A stretch of 64,000 nt of DNA from Actinomycetospora endophytica (GCF_021026375.1 NZ_JAJNDB010000009.1:230469-294468), one strand, 5' to 3'. Numbered from the stretch's first letter, positions 9,709-22,572 are shown. Translations and numbers: made by a program. Notes: generated by a model from the letters alone, not told the origin.

Positions 9709-10578
9709 ATGGTCGGTCGCCGGGCCGCGGTGCTGGGTTCGCCGGTGGCGCACTCGCTCTCCCCGGTGCTGCACGGCGCCGCCTACGAGGCCCTGGGGCT
9801 GGCCGGCTGGACCTACGAGCGCGTCGAGTGCGACGCGGAGACGCTCCCCGGGCTGGTCACGGGTCTCGACGACGGGTGGGTCGGGCTCTCGGTGACGATG
9901 CCCGGGAAGAAGGCTGCGCTCGCGGTGTCGTCCTCGGCGTCGTGGCGGGCACGGCATCTCGGGGTGGCGAACACGCTGGTCCGGGCCGACGACGGGTGGG
10001 TCGCGGACTGCACCGACGTCGACGGTGTCTCCGGTGCGCTGCGTGGAGCCGGGGTCCGAAGCGTCCCGGGCATCGCGGCCGGGACGGTCGACGCCGTCCT
10101 GCTGGGGGCGGGCGGTACGGCGTCGGCGGCGGTCGGGGCGCTCTACGACCTCGGCAACGAGGCCGTCACGGTGATCGTCCGCGACCCCGCCCGGGCGGCC
10201 GACACCCTCGAGGTGGCCCGGGCCTACGGCATGAACCGCCGCGCGATCCGGTTCGACGAGGTGGTCGACGCCGACCTCGCCTCCGCGAAGGCGCTGATCA
10301 ACACCACCCCGGCGGGCTCGGTGGACGACGCGCTGGCCTCCCGGCTGGTCGACGCCCTGCCGTCCTGGGCCGTGGTGCTCGACGCGGTCTACCACCCCTG
10401 GCCGACACCGCTGGCCGCCGCCGCCGGGCGTCGCGGGCTCGCGGTCGCGACCGGGCTGGACATGCTGCTGCACCAGGCGTTCGGGCAGGTCGAGCAGTTC
10501 ACGGGGCAGCCGGCGCCGCGTGCAGCGATGCACGAGGCGCTGGTCCGAGCGACGGGCTTCGAGGTCCGTTCGCCGTAG
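9709..10578 (+). CDS. aroE: Shikimate dehydrogenase
   Basis: A 289-residue NADP-dependent dehydrogenase that reduces 3-dehydroshikimate to shikimate. The substrate-binding serines are in GSPVAHSLSP (about 10-19), the catalytic lysine in MPGKKAAL (about 64-71), then NTLV and DCTDVDG, and the dinucleotide-binding loop LGAGGTASAAV (about 132-142). The C-terminal MLLHQAFGQVEQFTG supplies the conserved glutamine. ATG 9709 is one base after the mltG stop, so aroE is read through from the alaS-mltG unit. Confidence 0.95.
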   Translation: MVGRRAAVLGSPVAHSLSPVLHGAAYEALGLAGWTYERVECDAETLPGLVTGLDDGWVGLSVTMPGKKAALAVSSSASWRARHLGVANTLVRADDGWVADCTDVDGVSGALRGAGVRSVPGIAAGTVDAVLLGAGGTASAAVGALYDLGNEAVTVIVRDPARAADTLEVARAYGMNRRAIRFDEVVDADLASAKALINTTPAGSVDDALASRLVDALPSWAVVLDAVYHPWPTPLAAAAGRRGLAVATGLDMLLHQAFGQVEQFTGQPAPRAAMHEALVRATGFEVRSP

Positions 10579-10672
10579 TCGTCCGTCCCCACCGGCACCG
10601 GGGTGGCGAGTTGTCCCCAGGCCGGCCGGCGGGACGTGACCCGCGGAGGGCGGGCCGCGCAGGCTCGTCGTC

Positions 10673-11287
10673 GTGACCGGATCGCTCCTGCTCGACGTCG
10701 TGCTCGGCGTCCTCCTCCCGCTCCCCGGCGGGGCGCTGGTGGGCGCCGGCGTGCGTGCCGTCCTCACGCGGGTACGGCGGCCGGTGCTGGTGCCGCGCGG
10801 CTGGTGCGAGCTGGGGACGGCCTTCGTGTGCGGCATGGTGGCGACGGCGGCGGTGGTCGGTCTGGTGGCGCCGGCCCGGGTGCCGGTGTTGCTCGTCGTG
10901 TCCGTGTCGGCCGTGGCGGGGACGGCGACCGACGTCGTGGCCGGCCGGCTGCCGGACGTGCTGACCGTGCCGGCGCTCGGGCTCGGCCTGGTGGCGTTGA
11001 TCCCGTCCGGTGCGCTGGGGGCCGGTCTCGGCGGCGCGCTCGCGCTGGGTGGCCTGCACGCCGTGGTGGCGTTGGTGGCTCCGAATGCCCTGGGCGGGGG
11101 CGACGTGAAGCTCGCCGCCGCGCTCGGCGGGCCGCTCGCGGCGACCGGGTGGTGGGCCGTCGCGGCGGCTCCCGTCGGTGCCGCGCTGGTGGTCCTGGTG
11201 CTGGCGCGGGTGCGGCGGGTCCGGTCCGGACCGCTCGGACCGGCGTTGCTCACGGTGAGCTGGGTGGTGCTCCTGGCCGGAGGGTGA
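10673..11287 (+). CDS. Prepilin peptidase (A24 family), minimal form
   Basis: A 204-residue polytopic membrane protein with about six hydrophobic segments. It retains the two aspartate motifs of type IV prepilin peptidases: [12 protein letters not shown] (about 83-94) and [12 protein letters not shown] (about 142-153). The N-terminal zinc/methyltransferase domain of PilD is absent, as in the homologous gene at the same place in the M. tuberculosis aro cluster (Rv2551c). No pilin genes are nearby, so its substrate is unknown. GTG 10673 follows 94 bases that include GCGGAGGGCGGG. Confidence 0.85.
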   Translation: MTGSLLLDVVLGVLLPLPGGALVGAGVRAVLTRVRRPVLVPRGWCELGTAFVCGMVATAAVVGLVAPARVPVLLVVSVSAVAGTATDVVAGRLPDVLTVPALGLGLVALIPSGALGAGLGGALALGGLHAVVALVAPNALGGGDVKLAAALGGPLAATGWWAVAAAPVGAALVVLVLARVRRVRSGPLGPALLTVSWVVLLAGG

Positions 11288-11319
11288 GGGCCGGGCGGGC
11301 GACGTGGAACGATGGCGGG

Positions 11320-12512
11320 GTGTTGCGGTGGCTGACAGCGGGTGAGTCTCACGGTCCGGCTCTCATGGCGGTGCTCGAGGGCATGGTGGCCGGGGTGTCG
11401 GTGTCGTCCAAGGAGGTCTCGGCGGAGCTCGCGCGCCGGCGCCTCGGTTACGGGCGCGGGGCCCGGATGAGCTTCGAGGCCGACGAGCTGGAGATCCTCG
11501 GCGGCGTCCGCCACGGGATCACCCAGGGCGGTCCGGTGGCGATGCGCATCGGCAACTCCGAGTGGCCCAAGTGGGAGACCGTGATGTCCTCGGACCCGGT
11601 CGACCCGGAGGTGCTGGAGGGCCGCGCCCGCAACGCGCCGCTGACCCGGCCGCGCCCCGGGCACGCCGACCTGGCGGGGATGACGAAGTACGGGTTCGAC
11701 GAGGCCCGCCCGGTGCTGGAGCGGGCGTCGGCGCGCGAGACCGCGGCGAAGGTGGCACTCGGGGCGGTGGCCAAGGCGTTCCTCGAACAGGCGCTCGGGG
11801 TGGAGGTGCTCTCGCACGTGGTGTCGCTGGGCACCGCGGACGCCACCGAGGGGGCCATCCCGATGCCCGGCGACGGCGAGCGGATCGACGCCTCGCCGGT
11901 CCGCGCGGTCGACGAGGCCTCGGCGGCCGCGATGATCGCCGAGGTCGACGCCGCGAAGGAGGACGGCGACACCCTCGGCGGGGTCGTGGAGGTGGTGGCG
12001 CACGGCCTGCCGGTGGGTCTGGGCTCCTACGTGCAGGCCGACCGACGCCTCGACGCCCGGCTGGCCGGGGCGCTCATGGGCATCCAGGCGATGAAGGGCG
12101 TCGAGATCGGCGACGGGTTCACCACCGCCCGGCGCCGCGGGTCCGCCGCCCACGACGAGATCGATGTCGCCGACGGCTCCGGGATCGACCGGGCGTCCAA
12201 CCGCGCCGGCGGCATCGAGGGCGGCATGACCAACGGCGAGCCGCTGCGCGCCCGGGTCGCGATGAAGCCGATCTCGACGGTGCCCCGCGCGCTGCGCACC
12301 GTCGACCTGGCCACCGGCGAGGCCGCGACCGCCCACCACCAGCGCTCGGACGTCTGCGCGGTGCCGGCGGCCGGGGTGGTGGCCGAGGCGCTGGTCGCGC
12401 TGGTGCTCGCCGACGCGGCGATCGAGAAGTTCGGCGGGGACTCGCTCGCCGAGACCGCCCGCAACGTCGCCGCGTACCGCGCCGGGATCGACCCCAAGCG
12501 GGCGGTACAGCC

Positions 12513-12516
<4 letters not shown>
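11320..12516 (+). CDS. aroC: Chorismate synthase
   Basis: A 398-residue FMN-dependent enzyme converting EPSP to chorismate, the last common step for aromatic amino acids, folate and quinones. It opens with [15 protein letters not shown], contains the arginine-rich [15 protein letters not shown] region, the [21 protein letters not shown] motif and the C-terminal [16 protein letters not shown]. Length and start (GTG 11320, giving the typical M-L-R-W N-terminus) agree with M. tuberculosis AroF/AroC. Its TGA is overlapped by the aroK start. Confidence 0.97.
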
Positions 12517-14190
<1,674 letters not shown>

Positions 14191-14216
14191 CCCGCCCGAC
14201 GTGAGAGGAGCCAGGC

Positions 14217-14570
14217 ATGTGGGTCTCGGTGGTCTCGCTGCCGGTCAGCGACCAGGAACGCGCCCGGTGCTTCTACACCGACGTCCTCGGGTTCGAGACC
14301 GTCGCCGACGTGACCTTCGGGCCGGGGCAGCGGTGGGTGCAGGTCGCGCCGCCGGGATCGACGACGACGTTCGCGCTGGTCACGTGGTTCGCCGAGATGC
14401 CCGCGGGGAGCCTGCGCGGTCTGGTCCTCGACACCGACGACCTCGACGCCACCCACCGCGACCTGGTCGCCCGCGGGGCGGAGGTGAGCACCCCGTCGGA
14501 GGAGCCCGGTGGGCGCTTCTGCTTCGTCGCCGACCCCGACGGCAACGTCATCGGTCTGCACCAGGCCTAG
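14217..14570 (+). CDS. VOC (glyoxalase/bleomycin-resistance) superfamily protein
   Basis: A 117-residue single VOC module: N-terminal VSLPVSDQERARCFYTDVLGFE, central beta strands, and C-terminal FCFVADPDGNVIGLHQ, the typical closing strand with the metal-binding glutamate position replaced by histidine-glutamine. VOC proteins may be metal-dependent enzymes or drug-binding proteins; which applies is unclear. It has a strong GAGAGGAG site six bases before the ATG and lies 26 bases after aroB. It stands next to a rifamycin-resistance gene, but the RAE and a hairpin separate the two transcription units. Confidence 0.85.
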   Translation: MWVSVVSLPVSDQERARCFYTDVLGFETVADVTFGPGQRWVQVAPPGSTTTFALVTWFAEMPAGSLRGLVLDTDDLDATHRDLVARGAEVSTPSEEPGGRFCFVADPDGNVIGLHQA

Positions 14571-16250
<1,680 letters not shown>

Positions 16251-16261
16251 GGTCCCGGTGA

Positions 16262-17335
16262 TCAGGCGTGATCGGAGGAGGACACGGCCCGGGACGCCGC
16301 GACGGCACCGTCCCCGGCCGAGGCGACCGCAGCGTCCCCCGCCGGACCGACGCCCACGTCCCCGATCGAGTGGTGGACCGCGGCCGGTTCGTCGTCCCGA
16401 ATCGTGTCCTCGGGCGCCGGCTCACCATCCACCCGGCGGCGACCGACCCCAGACACGACCTCATCCCCGGCCACGACGTCCGGCACGGCCCCCCGGCCCC
16501 CGGCCCGCGCCGCCCCGACGCCTGCCGTCACGACCAGCACGATCCCGACGACCCCGAGCACCTTCGGCAGCTGCCCCAGCACCACCGCGCCCACGAGCAG
16601 CGCGATCGCCGGTTCGAGTGCCATGAGGGTGCCGAACGCGCCCGTGGTGAGCCGGCGCAGCGCCAGCATCTCCAGGGCGAACGGCACGACCGGCAGCAGC
16701 AGACCCAGCCCGAGGCCGGCGAGCAGCACCGGCACCGTCAGCACGGACGCCAGGCCCGGCACCGTCCCCGCCGCCACCGCCGCGCCGACCAGCCCGGCCA
16801 CCGGCATGGACACCGCGAGGCCGGACAGCCCGGTCACCTGGTCCCCGACGCGCTGGGTGAGCAGGATGTAGGCGGCCCAGCAGGCCGCGGCGGCGAGCGC
16901 GAACCCGACGCCGACGGGATCGACCCCGCCCTGCCACGGCTCGGTCAGCAGCAGGACCCCCGCCGCGGCGAGCACCGGCCACACGATCCCGGTCCCGCGA
17001 CCGCGCACCACCGCGACCCCGAGCGGACCGAGGAACTCGATCGCGCTCGCCGTCCCCAGCGGAATACGGGCCACCGCGGCCATGAACAGCATCGTCAGGC
17101 CCGCCGTGACCACTCCGAGGCCGCACGCCGCCAGGAAGCTCGAGCGCGTGAACGACGACGGTCGCGGCCGCACGAGCACCAGGAGCAGCAGCCCCGCCCA
17201 CACCAGCCGCAGCGCGGCCACGCCCTCGGGGGGCACGCGGCTGAACAGGTCCACCGACGCCGCGAGACCGAGCTGGACGCAGGACATGGAGCCGACGGCG
17301 AGCACCGCACCGGTGCGGGCACGTGAGGAGGTCAC
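16262..17335 (-). CDS. EamA/RhtA-type drug/metabolite exporter (DMT superfamily)
   Basis: A protein of about 357 residues with ten predicted membrane helices in two EamA repeats (for example [53 protein letters not shown]; and [24 protein letters not shown]). The A-IEFLGPL and ALEPAIALL motifs fit the RhtA (threonine/homoserine exporter) branch. About 80 Gly/Asp/Ala-rich cytoplasmic residues form an unusual C-terminal tail. GTG 17335 is chosen because longer frames would run into the divergent LysR start. It ends 11 bases from the convergent rox gene and is probably controlled by the adjacent regulator. Confidence 0.85.
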   Translation of the reverse strand: MTSSRARTGAVLAVGSMSCVQLGLAASVDLFSRVPPEGVAALRLVWAGLLLLVLVRPRPSSFTRSSFLAACGLGVVTAGLTMLFMAAVARIPLGTASAIEFLGPLGVAVVRGRGTGIVWPVLAAAGVLLLTEPWQGGVDPVGVGFALAAAACWAAYILLTQRVGDQVTGLSGLAVSMPVAGLVGAAVAAGTVPGLASVLTVPVLLAGLGLGLLLPVVPFALEMLALRRLTTGAFGTLMALEPAIALLVGAVVLGQLPKVLGVVGIVLVVTAGVGAARAGGRGAVPDVVAGDEVVSGVGRRRVDGEPAPEDTIRDDEPAAVHHSIGDVGVGPAGDAAVASAGDGAVAASRAVSSSDHA

Positions 17336-17383
17336 GACGAGGCAGTCAACGCTCCATCGACCGTCCGCGTCCACGTGAGAATC

Positions 17384-17421
17384 ATGGACATACCGTCCAT
17401 CGAACCGGGACGATCGGTTCG
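17384..17421. promoter_or_regulatory. Two adjacent inverted repeats between the EamA exporter and LysR genes
   Basis: ATGGAC-ATACC-GTCCAT (17384-17400) is followed immediately by CGAACCG-GGACGAT-CGGTTCG (17401-17421), whose last base is the first base of the LysR start codon. Back-to-back dyads in a LysR divergent intergenic region are the expected place for recognition and activation sites of the regulator. Confidence 0.5.
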
Positions 17422-18308
17422 TGGACACCCGCCGCCTGCCCTATCTCGTCGAGCTCGCGCGGCTGGGCTCCATGCGGGCGGTCGCCGAGACGCTGCACAC
17501 CTCGACGTCCTCGGTCTCCCAGCAGATCGCCGCCCTCGCCCACGAGGCCGGGGCACCGCTCGTGGAGCCCGACGGCCGGCGGGTCCGGCTCACCCCGGCC
17601 GGCCGCCGCCTGGCCGAGCACGCGGTGGAGATCCTCGCCGCGGTCGACTCCGCGCGGCACGACCTCGAGCCGCACGGGGACCCCGCCGGGACGGTCCGCG
17701 TGGCCGGGTTCGCGACGGCGGTCCGGCGCTCGCTGATGCCGATCGTCGCCGCCTTCGCCGACGAGCACCCCCGCGTGCGGCTCACCATCCGCGAGCACGA
17801 GCCGACCGAGTCCCTCGACCTGCTCGACGCGGACGCCGTCGACCTGGCTCTGGTCTACGACTACGACCTCGCCCCGTCCGCGATCACCCCGCCCGCCTCC
17901 GCGGTCGCGGGGGAGCCGCTGTGGGAGGCGCGGTGGGGTCTCGGGGTGCCCGACGACGGGTCGCGGGCCGTCAGCGGACCCGCGGCCGCAGTCGTCGGGA
18001 CCTACCGGCACCACGACTGGATCGGCAACTCCCGCAACCGCGCCGACGAGGACGTGGTGCGCCTGCTGGCCTCCACGGCGGGGTTCGAGCCGCGGATGAC
18101 CCACGAGGCGGACAGCCTCGATCTGGTCGAGGACCTCGTCGTCGCCGGTCTCGGAGTGGGCCTGCTCCCGGTGGACCGGCCGGTGCGCCGGGGCGTGCGG
18201 GTGCTCGAACTGCGCGATCCCGAGGTCCGGCTGCGCTGCCGGGCGGTCACCCGCCGCGGGCGGGACTCCTGGCCGCCGCTCGCCCTGGTGCTGGCCGCGC
18301 TGCGGTGA
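17421..18308 (+). CDS. LysR family transcriptional regulator
   Basis: A 295-residue LysR protein. The N-terminal winged helix ([31 protein letters not shown], then LTPAGRRL) is followed by a linker helix and a periplasmic-binding-like effector domain ([23 protein letters not shown]; later [21 protein letters not shown]). It is divergent from the EamA exporter, with paired inverted repeats in between, so exporter control is the simplest guess. The GTG start has no clear ribosome site and lies at the edge of a dyad, consistent with a leaderless or autoregulated transcript. The effector is unknown. Confidence 0.9.
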   Translation: MDTRRLPYLVELARLGSMRAVAETLHTSTSSVSQQIAALAHEAGAPLVEPDGRRVRLTPAGRRLAEHAVEILAAVDSARHDLEPHGDPAGTVRVAGFATAVRRSLMPIVAAFADEHPRVRLTIREHEPTESLDLLDADAVDLALVYDYDLAPSAITPPASAVAGEPLWEARWGLGVPDDGSRAVSGPAAAVVGTYRHHDWIGNSRNRADEDVVRLLASTAGFEPRMTHEADSLDLVEDLVVAGLGVGLLPVDRPVRRGVRVLELRDPEVRLRCRAVTRRGRDSWPPLALVLAALR

Positions 18309-18323
18309 CCAGCAACTGAACCG

Positions 18324-19262
18324 TCAGTCGTCGTCGCCGGGGCGACGCAGACCGAAGCGGCGCCGGCTCGCACCGGGGCGGCGACCGTCCGCGCCCTCGT
18401 CGGCCCCCACGTCCTCGGGCTCCGACGACGATGCGTCCGACGACGAGGGGGCCGACGACGCGGACCCCGACGACGGCTCGGTCTCCGCGGGCAGCGGCGT
18501 CACCGGGGGCAGCACGGCCACGACGGGTGAGGCGTAGCCACCGGAGCCACCGGCGGACGCCGGCTCGGGGGAGGACTGTTCCGGCGAACCCGGCGGGTCG
18601 GCGAAGGGACCGCTGCCGAACGGGACACGGGTGGGGTCGTCGCCCCGGTCGGCACTCCCGACGAGACGCGACGACGGCGGGGCCCCCGACGTGGCCGGCC
18701 GGGTCCCGGCGGCCTGCTCCTCGAGACGGCGGGCGCGGCGCGCCTCCACGCGCTCGAACGTCGACGCGGCCAGCGCCGGCGCGGCGGACCCGCCGAGCCT
18801 CGTCGTCGGGACCTCCGATCCCGGCTCGTCGGTGTCCGCGGTCGGGTCCGACGCGGCGCGCGGGTCGTCGGAGCGGCGCAGCGAGAGCCAGCCGAGGCGC
18901 GAGCCGAGCGACGCCGAGACCAGGATGAGCAGCACCGTGAACGACGCCCGGCCGATCAGCGCCGAGCTGAGGTCCTCGATGCCGACCGCGTCCACGAACA
19001 GGGCGAGCAGGGCCCACGTCAGCAGGCCCGCGGCGGGCCCGGCGGCGAACGCGGCCTTGAGCCACGTCCACTCCGGCGGGACCCGGTCGGTGATCACCTC
19101 GGCGCCGCCCCAGACCAGGCCGACGAGCAGCAGCGAGCCGAGCAGCAGGATCGACCAGAGCAGGGTCTGGTCCACGACTCGCGACGAGAGCGCCACGAAC
19201 AGCGTCTGCCCCACGCCGTAGAGCAGCGTCATGACCAGAGCACGCAGCACCCAGGGACGCAC
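18324..19262 (-). CDS. B-4DMT family membrane protein (homologue of the Rv2536 position)
   Basis: A 312-residue protein with four hydrophobic segments in its first 140 residues (VLRALVMTLLYGVGQTLFVAL; TLLWSILLLGSLLLVGLVW; AAFAAGPAAGLLTWALLALF; ASFTVLLILVSASLG) and a long Ser/Pro/Asp-rich, basic-ended cytoplasmic tail that looks disordered. The B-4DMT name is used for such actinobacterial proteins; no transport activity is established. It is divergent from pepQ, as in M. tuberculosis. GTG 19262 follows a TACGGT -10 (minus strand, inside the palindrome CACCGTACGGTG at 19268-19279) by about seven bases, so the mRNA may be leaderless. Confidence 0.8.
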   Translation of the reverse strand: MRPWVLRALVMTLLYGVGQTLFVALSSRVVDQTLLWSILLLGSLLLVGLVWGGAEVITDRVPPEWTWLKAAFAAGPAAGLLTWALLALFVDAVGIEDLSSALIGRASFTVLLILVSASLGSRLGWLSLRRSDDPRAASDPTADTDEPGSEVPTTRLGGSAAPALAASTFERVEARRARRLEEQAAGTRPATSGAPPSSRLVGSADRGDDPTRVPFGSGPFADPPGSPEQSSPEPASAGGSGGYASPVVAVLPPVTPLPAETEPSSGSASSAPSSSDASSSEPEDVGADEGADGRRPGASRRRFGLRRPGDDD

Positions 19263-19323
19263 GGGCTCACCGTACGGTGCGACGGGTCACGCCCTCCGGC
19301 CCCGTCGGTCCTACGCTCCCGGG

Positions 19324-20457
19324 GTGGCCGCACGCAGCACGTTCAGCCCCCGCCCGCACCCGGCCGCGGCCCGACGGCGGGAGGCGCTGCGGGCGGCCCT
19401 GCGCGAGGCCGGGCTGGAGGCGCTGCTCGTCACCGACCTGGTCAACGTGCGCTACCTGTCCGGGTTCACCGGCTCGAACGCGGCGCTGCTCGTGCACGCC
19501 GGCGACGGCCCGGACGCCGAGGACCGCACCGTGCTGGCCACCGACGGCCGCTACACGACCCAGGCGGCCGCCGAGACCCCGGACCTGCCGCTGCTCGTCG
19601 AGCGGGCGTGCGCGCCCGGGCTGCTGGGCGCAAGCACCGCCGGTGCGATCGGGTTCGACAGCGCGCAGGTCACCGTCGACACCCTCGACGTCCTCACCGC
19701 CGCCACCGAGGCCGAGCTGCGGCGGGCGCCGGGGCTGGTGGAGCGGCTGCGGGCGGTCAAGGACGACGACGAGGTCGACGCGCTGCGCCTGGCCTGTGCG
19801 GCCGCCGACGCCGCCCTCGCCGGCGCCGTCGCCGACGGGGTCCTGGCGGCCGGGCACACCGAGCGGGAGGTCGCGCACGAGCTGGAGGAGCGGATGGTGA
19901 CCCACGGGGCGTCCGGACCCAGCTTCGAGACGATCGTCGCCGCCGGCGGGAACTCCGCGATCCCGCACCACCGGCCGTCCGACGCCCCGCTGGCGGCCGG
20001 CGACCTCGTGACGATGGACTTCGGCGCCCTGATCGACGGCTACCACTCGGACATGACGCGCACGGTGCTCGTCGGGCCCGAGGGCGCCGTCGCGGACTGG
20101 CAGCGGGAGATCTACGCGCTGGTCGACGCGGCCGCGGCGGCCGGCCGGGCGGCGTTGCGACCCGGCGTCGGCACCCGCGAGATCGACGAGGCCGCCCGCG
20201 ACGTCATCACCGCGGCCGGGTACGGGGAGCAGTTCGTCCACCCGGTCGGTCACGGGGTCGGACTCGTCATCCACGAGGCTCCGGCGATGGGCGCGACGGC
20301 GACCGCTACCCTGGAGGCGGGCATGACGGTCACCGTCGAGCCGGGCGTCTACCTCCCCGGCCGCGGCGGCGTGCGGATCGAGGACACCCTGGTCGTGACC
20401 GGGTCCGGGGCCGAACCGCTGACCGCGTCGACGCGGGATCTCCTGGTCCTGGGCTGA
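19324..20457 (+). CDS. pepQ: Xaa-Pro aminopeptidase/dipeptidase (M24B)
   Basis: A 377-residue pita-bread metallopeptidase that removes residues next to proline. An N-terminal creatinase-like domain (EALLVTDLVNVRYLSGFTGSNAALL) precedes the catalytic domain with all five metal ligands: D232 (MDFGALIDGYHSD), D243, H310 (GHGVGLVIHEAP), E339 (VTVEPGVY) and E353 (VRIEDTLVV). GTG 19324 gives a typical N-terminus and lies six bases after TACGCT (19312-19317), implying a leaderless transcript. It is followed by efp, as in other actinobacteria. Confidence 0.93.
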   Translation: MAARSTFSPRPHPAAARRREALRAALREAGLEALLVTDLVNVRYLSGFTGSNAALLVHAGDGPDAEDRTVLATDGRYTTQAAAETPDLPLLVERACAPGLLGASTAGAIGFDSAQVTVDTLDVLTAATEAELRRAPGLVERLRAVKDDDEVDALRLACAAADAALAGAVADGVLAAGHTEREVAHELEERMVTHGASGPSFETIVAAGGNSAIPHHRPSDAPLAAGDLVTMDFGALIDGYHSDMTRTVLVGPEGAVADWQREIYALVDAAAAAGRAALRPGVGTREIDEAARDVITAAGYGEQFVHPVGHGVGLVIHEAPAMGATATATLEAGMTVTVEPGVYLPGRGGVRIEDTLVVTGSGAEPLTASTRDLLVLG

Positions 20458-20529
20458 CGCGGACCCGACCGGACACCACCGGGGACCCTGGCGCCCCGGA
20501 ACCAGACCGAGCACAGGAGCGACACCGCA

Positions 20530-21093
20530 GTGGCGACGACGAACGACCTGAAGAACGGCCTGGTGCTGAAGATCGACGGCAACCTCTGGTCCGTCACCGA
20601 GTTCCAGCACGTCAAGCCGGGCAAGGGCGGCGCCTTCGTCCGGACGACGCTCAAGAACGTCATGACCGGCAAGGTCGTCGACAAGACGTTCAACGCGGGC
20701 ACCAAGGTGGAGACGGCCAACGTCGACCGCCGCGACATGACCTACCTGTACCGCGACGGCGACGACTTCGTCTTCATGGACGCGAGCGACTACGAGCAGA
20801 TCCCGGTGTCGGGGCAGACCGTCGGGGACCAGTCGCGCTTCCTCCTGGAGAACCAGGAGGTGCAGGTGTCCTTCAACGACGGCGTGCCGCTGTTCATCGA
20901 GATGCCCGCCTCGGTCGAGCTCGAGATCACCCACACCGACCCCGGTGTCCAGGGCGACCGCTCCACCGGCGGCACCAAGCCCGCCACCGTGTCGACCGGC
21001 GCGGAGATCCAGGTCCCGCTGTTCCTCGAGACCGGCACCACCGTCAAGGTCGACACCCGTGACGGCCGGTACCTCGGCCGCGTGTCCTCCTAG
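20530..21093 (+). CDS. efp: Translation elongation factor P
   Basis: A 187-residue three-domain factor that relieves ribosome stalling at polyproline stretches. Domain I carries the tip loop [13 protein letters not shown] with lysine at position 32, the residue modified in some species; no epmA/epmB genes are seen here. Domains II and III end with the signature [24 protein letters not shown]. The GTG is preceded by CACAGGAGCGACACC. Its stop overlaps the nusB start (TAGTG). The proline-rich proteome around it (for example the MltG tail) would need this factor. Confidence 0.97.
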   Translation: MATTNDLKNGLVLKIDGNLWSVTEFQHVKPGKGGAFVRTTLKNVMTGKVVDKTFNAGTKVETANVDRRDMTYLYRDGDDFVFMDASDYEQIPVSGQTVGDQSRFLLENQEVQVSFNDGVPLFIEMPASVELEITHTDPGVQGDRSTGGTKPATVSTGAEIQVPLFLETGTTVKVDTRDGRYLGRVSS

Positions 21094-21686
21094 TGGGAGA
21101 CGGAGCGGAACGGAGCTCGACCCAGCGGGGTGTGGCTCAGGCACCGCACCGCGACATCCCGGCCCGCAAGGGCTCGCGCTCCAAGGGCCGCAAGCGCGCG
21201 CTGGACATCCTGTTCGAGTCCGAGGCGCGCGCGGAGGACCCGCTCGACGTGCTCCGGCGCCGGATCGCGGGCGCCGACGCGCCGCCGGTGTCGGACTTCG
21301 CGCAGACCCTCGTCGAGGGGGTCGTCGCCCATCGCGACCACATCGACGCGTCGCTCGGGGAGATGGCGCGCGGCTGGTCGGTCGAGCGGATGGCGGCGGT
21401 CGACCGCGCGATCCTGCGCATCGGGGCGTTCGAGGTGCTCTTCACCGACGACGTCGACGACGCCGTGGCCATCGACGAGGCCATCCTGCTGGCCCGCGAG
21501 CTCTCGACGGACGACTCGCCGCGGTTCGTCAACGGCGTGCTCGCGGGGCTGGCGTCGGGGCGGCGCGAGCCGGTGGCGGCGCCGGAGCGGGAGCGGGTGG
21601 ACCTGCCCCCGGACGCGGAGCCGGCTCAGGAGGACACCGACCCGTCGGCGGCTCGGATCGCGGAACCGGACGCGGACGAGCACTGA
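21093..21686 (+). CDS. nusB: Transcription antitermination factor NusB
   Basis: An all-helical NusB protein that binds boxA RNA with NusE during rRNA transcription. The core GRKRALDILFESEARAEDP, WSVERMAAVDRAILRIGAFEVL and VAIDEAILLARELSTDDSPRFVNGVLAGL are standard. GTG 21093 overlaps the efp stop by one base and yields 197 residues; GTG 21132 would give 184 and a start nearer the family norm. The last 45 residues are an acidic, disordered tail. It is the final gene of the pepQ-efp-nusB run. Confidence 0.93.
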   Translation: MGDGAERSSTQRGVAQAPHRDIPARKGSRSKGRKRALDILFESEARAEDPLDVLRRRIAGADAPPVSDFAQTLVEGVVAHRDHIDASLGEMARGWSVERMAAVDRAILRIGAFEVLFTDDVDDAVAIDEAILLARELSTDDSPRFVNGVLAGLASGRREPVAAPERERVDLPPDAEPAQEDTDPSAARIAEPDADEH

Positions 21687-21770
21687 TCGCCCCGGGCGCG
21701 CGTCCGTCCGAGGCCGACCGCCCTCGACCAGTTCTGACCGCCCCCGACCAGTTCCGAGCGGCACCGACCG

Positions 21771-21831
21771 GTTCTGAGCGAAGGGCCCCTTCACTCCACC
21801 AGATCGACCGAAGGGCCCCTTCGCCCGGAAC
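21771..21831. repeat. 61-bp bipartite palindromic repeat, copy 3
   Basis: Starts GTTCTGAGCGAAGGGCCCC and ends CCTTCGCCCGGAAC; the second half is CGACCGAAGGGCCCCTTCG. Exactly 61 bases, as in the copies near 1609 and 1985. Confidence 0.75.
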
Positions 21832-21846
21832 GGCGGGTGCCGGGTC

Positions 21847-21905
21847 GTTCCGGCGAAGGGCGCCCACGGCCCGTCTATTCGAGCGAAGGTGCCCTTCGGT
21901 CGAAC
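21847..21905. repeat. 59-bp bipartite palindromic repeat, copy 4
   Basis: Runs from GTTCCGGCGAAGGGCGCCC to GTGCCCTTCGGTCGAAC, with the internal TCTATTCGAGCGAAGGTGCCC box. Closest relative is the element at about 61757, which also follows a first-type element. Confidence 0.75.
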
Positions 21906-21906
21906 A

Positions 21907-21957
21907 GGGCAGCGCTCGAATTAGGGCAGCGCTCGATCAGGAGGCAGCGCTCGATCG
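21907..21957. repeat. Three tandem copies of a 17-bp GGCAGCGCTCGA unit
   Basis: GGGCAGCGCTCGAATTA, GGGCAGCGCTCGATCAG and AGGCAGCGCTCGATCG follow one another at 17-18 base spacing. AGCGCT inside each is palindromic. Confidence 0.7.
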
Positions 21958-22021
21958 CGGCACGTGCGGGAGCGGTGGGGCCGGGCGCGGGGGCACGGCG
22001 CGCAGGCCCCGGTGGAGCGGG

Positions 22022-22510
22022 TCAGTCCTCGCGGACGACCCGCGCCTCGGGCGGCAGCACGCCCCACTCGACGAGCTGCTCGGACAGGTCGCCCGGCGTC
22101 ATGTCGTAGATGATCGCGAGCGAGCGCAGGTCCTCGTTGCGGATCGAGAGAACCTTCCCGTTGTAGTCACCGCGCTGGCTCTGGATCGCCGCCGCGTAGC
22201 GCGCGAGCGGGCCCGCCTTCTCCGCGGGCAGCGCCTGCAGGCGCTCCAGGTTGATGACGATCTTGGCGGCCGGTTCGGAGCCCGAGGGGATACGTCCCTC
22301 GGGCAGCAGCTCGGCCACCGGCACTCCGTAGAAGTCCGCCAGTTCGGCGAGCTTCTGGACGGTCACGGCGCGGTCACCGCGCTCGTACGACCCGACGACG
22401 ACCGCCTTCCAGCGGCCGCCTGACTTCTGCTCGACGCCGTGCAGGGAGAGACCCTGCTGCTGTCGGATCCCCCGAAGCTTGGCGCCCAGCGCCTTCGCAT
22501 AGTCGCCCAT
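22022..22510 (-). CDS. bldD: BldD family developmental regulator with c-di-GMP signature
   Basis: A 162-residue protein with an N-terminal helix-turn-helix (KLRGIRQQQGLSLHGVEQKSGGRWKAVVVGSYERG) and the C-terminal BldD domain. The c-di-GMP binding signature RxD-x8-RxxD is intact: R113-G-D115 and R124-N-E-D127, at almost the same numbering as Streptomyces BldD. In that family tetrameric c-di-GMP bridges two BldD chains and represses sporulation genes. A BldD-box-like site lies 63-77 bases upstream, suggesting autoregulation. It converges with nusB and is divergent from the pyr operon. Numbering and motif are seen directly; the biology is by family. Confidence 0.94.
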   Translation of the reverse strand: MGDYAKALGAKLRGIRQQQGLSLHGVEQKSGGRWKAVVVGSYERGDRAVTVQKLAELADFYGVPVAELLPEGRIPSGSEPAAKIVINLERLQALPAEKAGPLARYAAAIQSQRGDYNGKVLSIRNEDLRSLAIIYDMTPGDLSEQLVEWGVLPPEARVVRED

Positions 22511-22572
22511 GTGGCGGCACCCCGTTCCCGCGCGTCCGACGGGGAATCCGCCGACGCAGCCCTGCTGAAGCC

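Larger units (their letters stand above)
21687..22021. other. Intergenic region between nusB and bldD with stacked palindromic repeats
   Basis: No gene is seen in 335 bases. They contain one 61-bp and one 59-bp palindromic element, and before these three GACCAGTTCTGACC-like words (21727-21775). After them comes a short tandem array of GGCAGCGCTCGA. As nusB and bldD converge here, the hairpins could serve as a two-way terminator. Confidence 0.6.
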
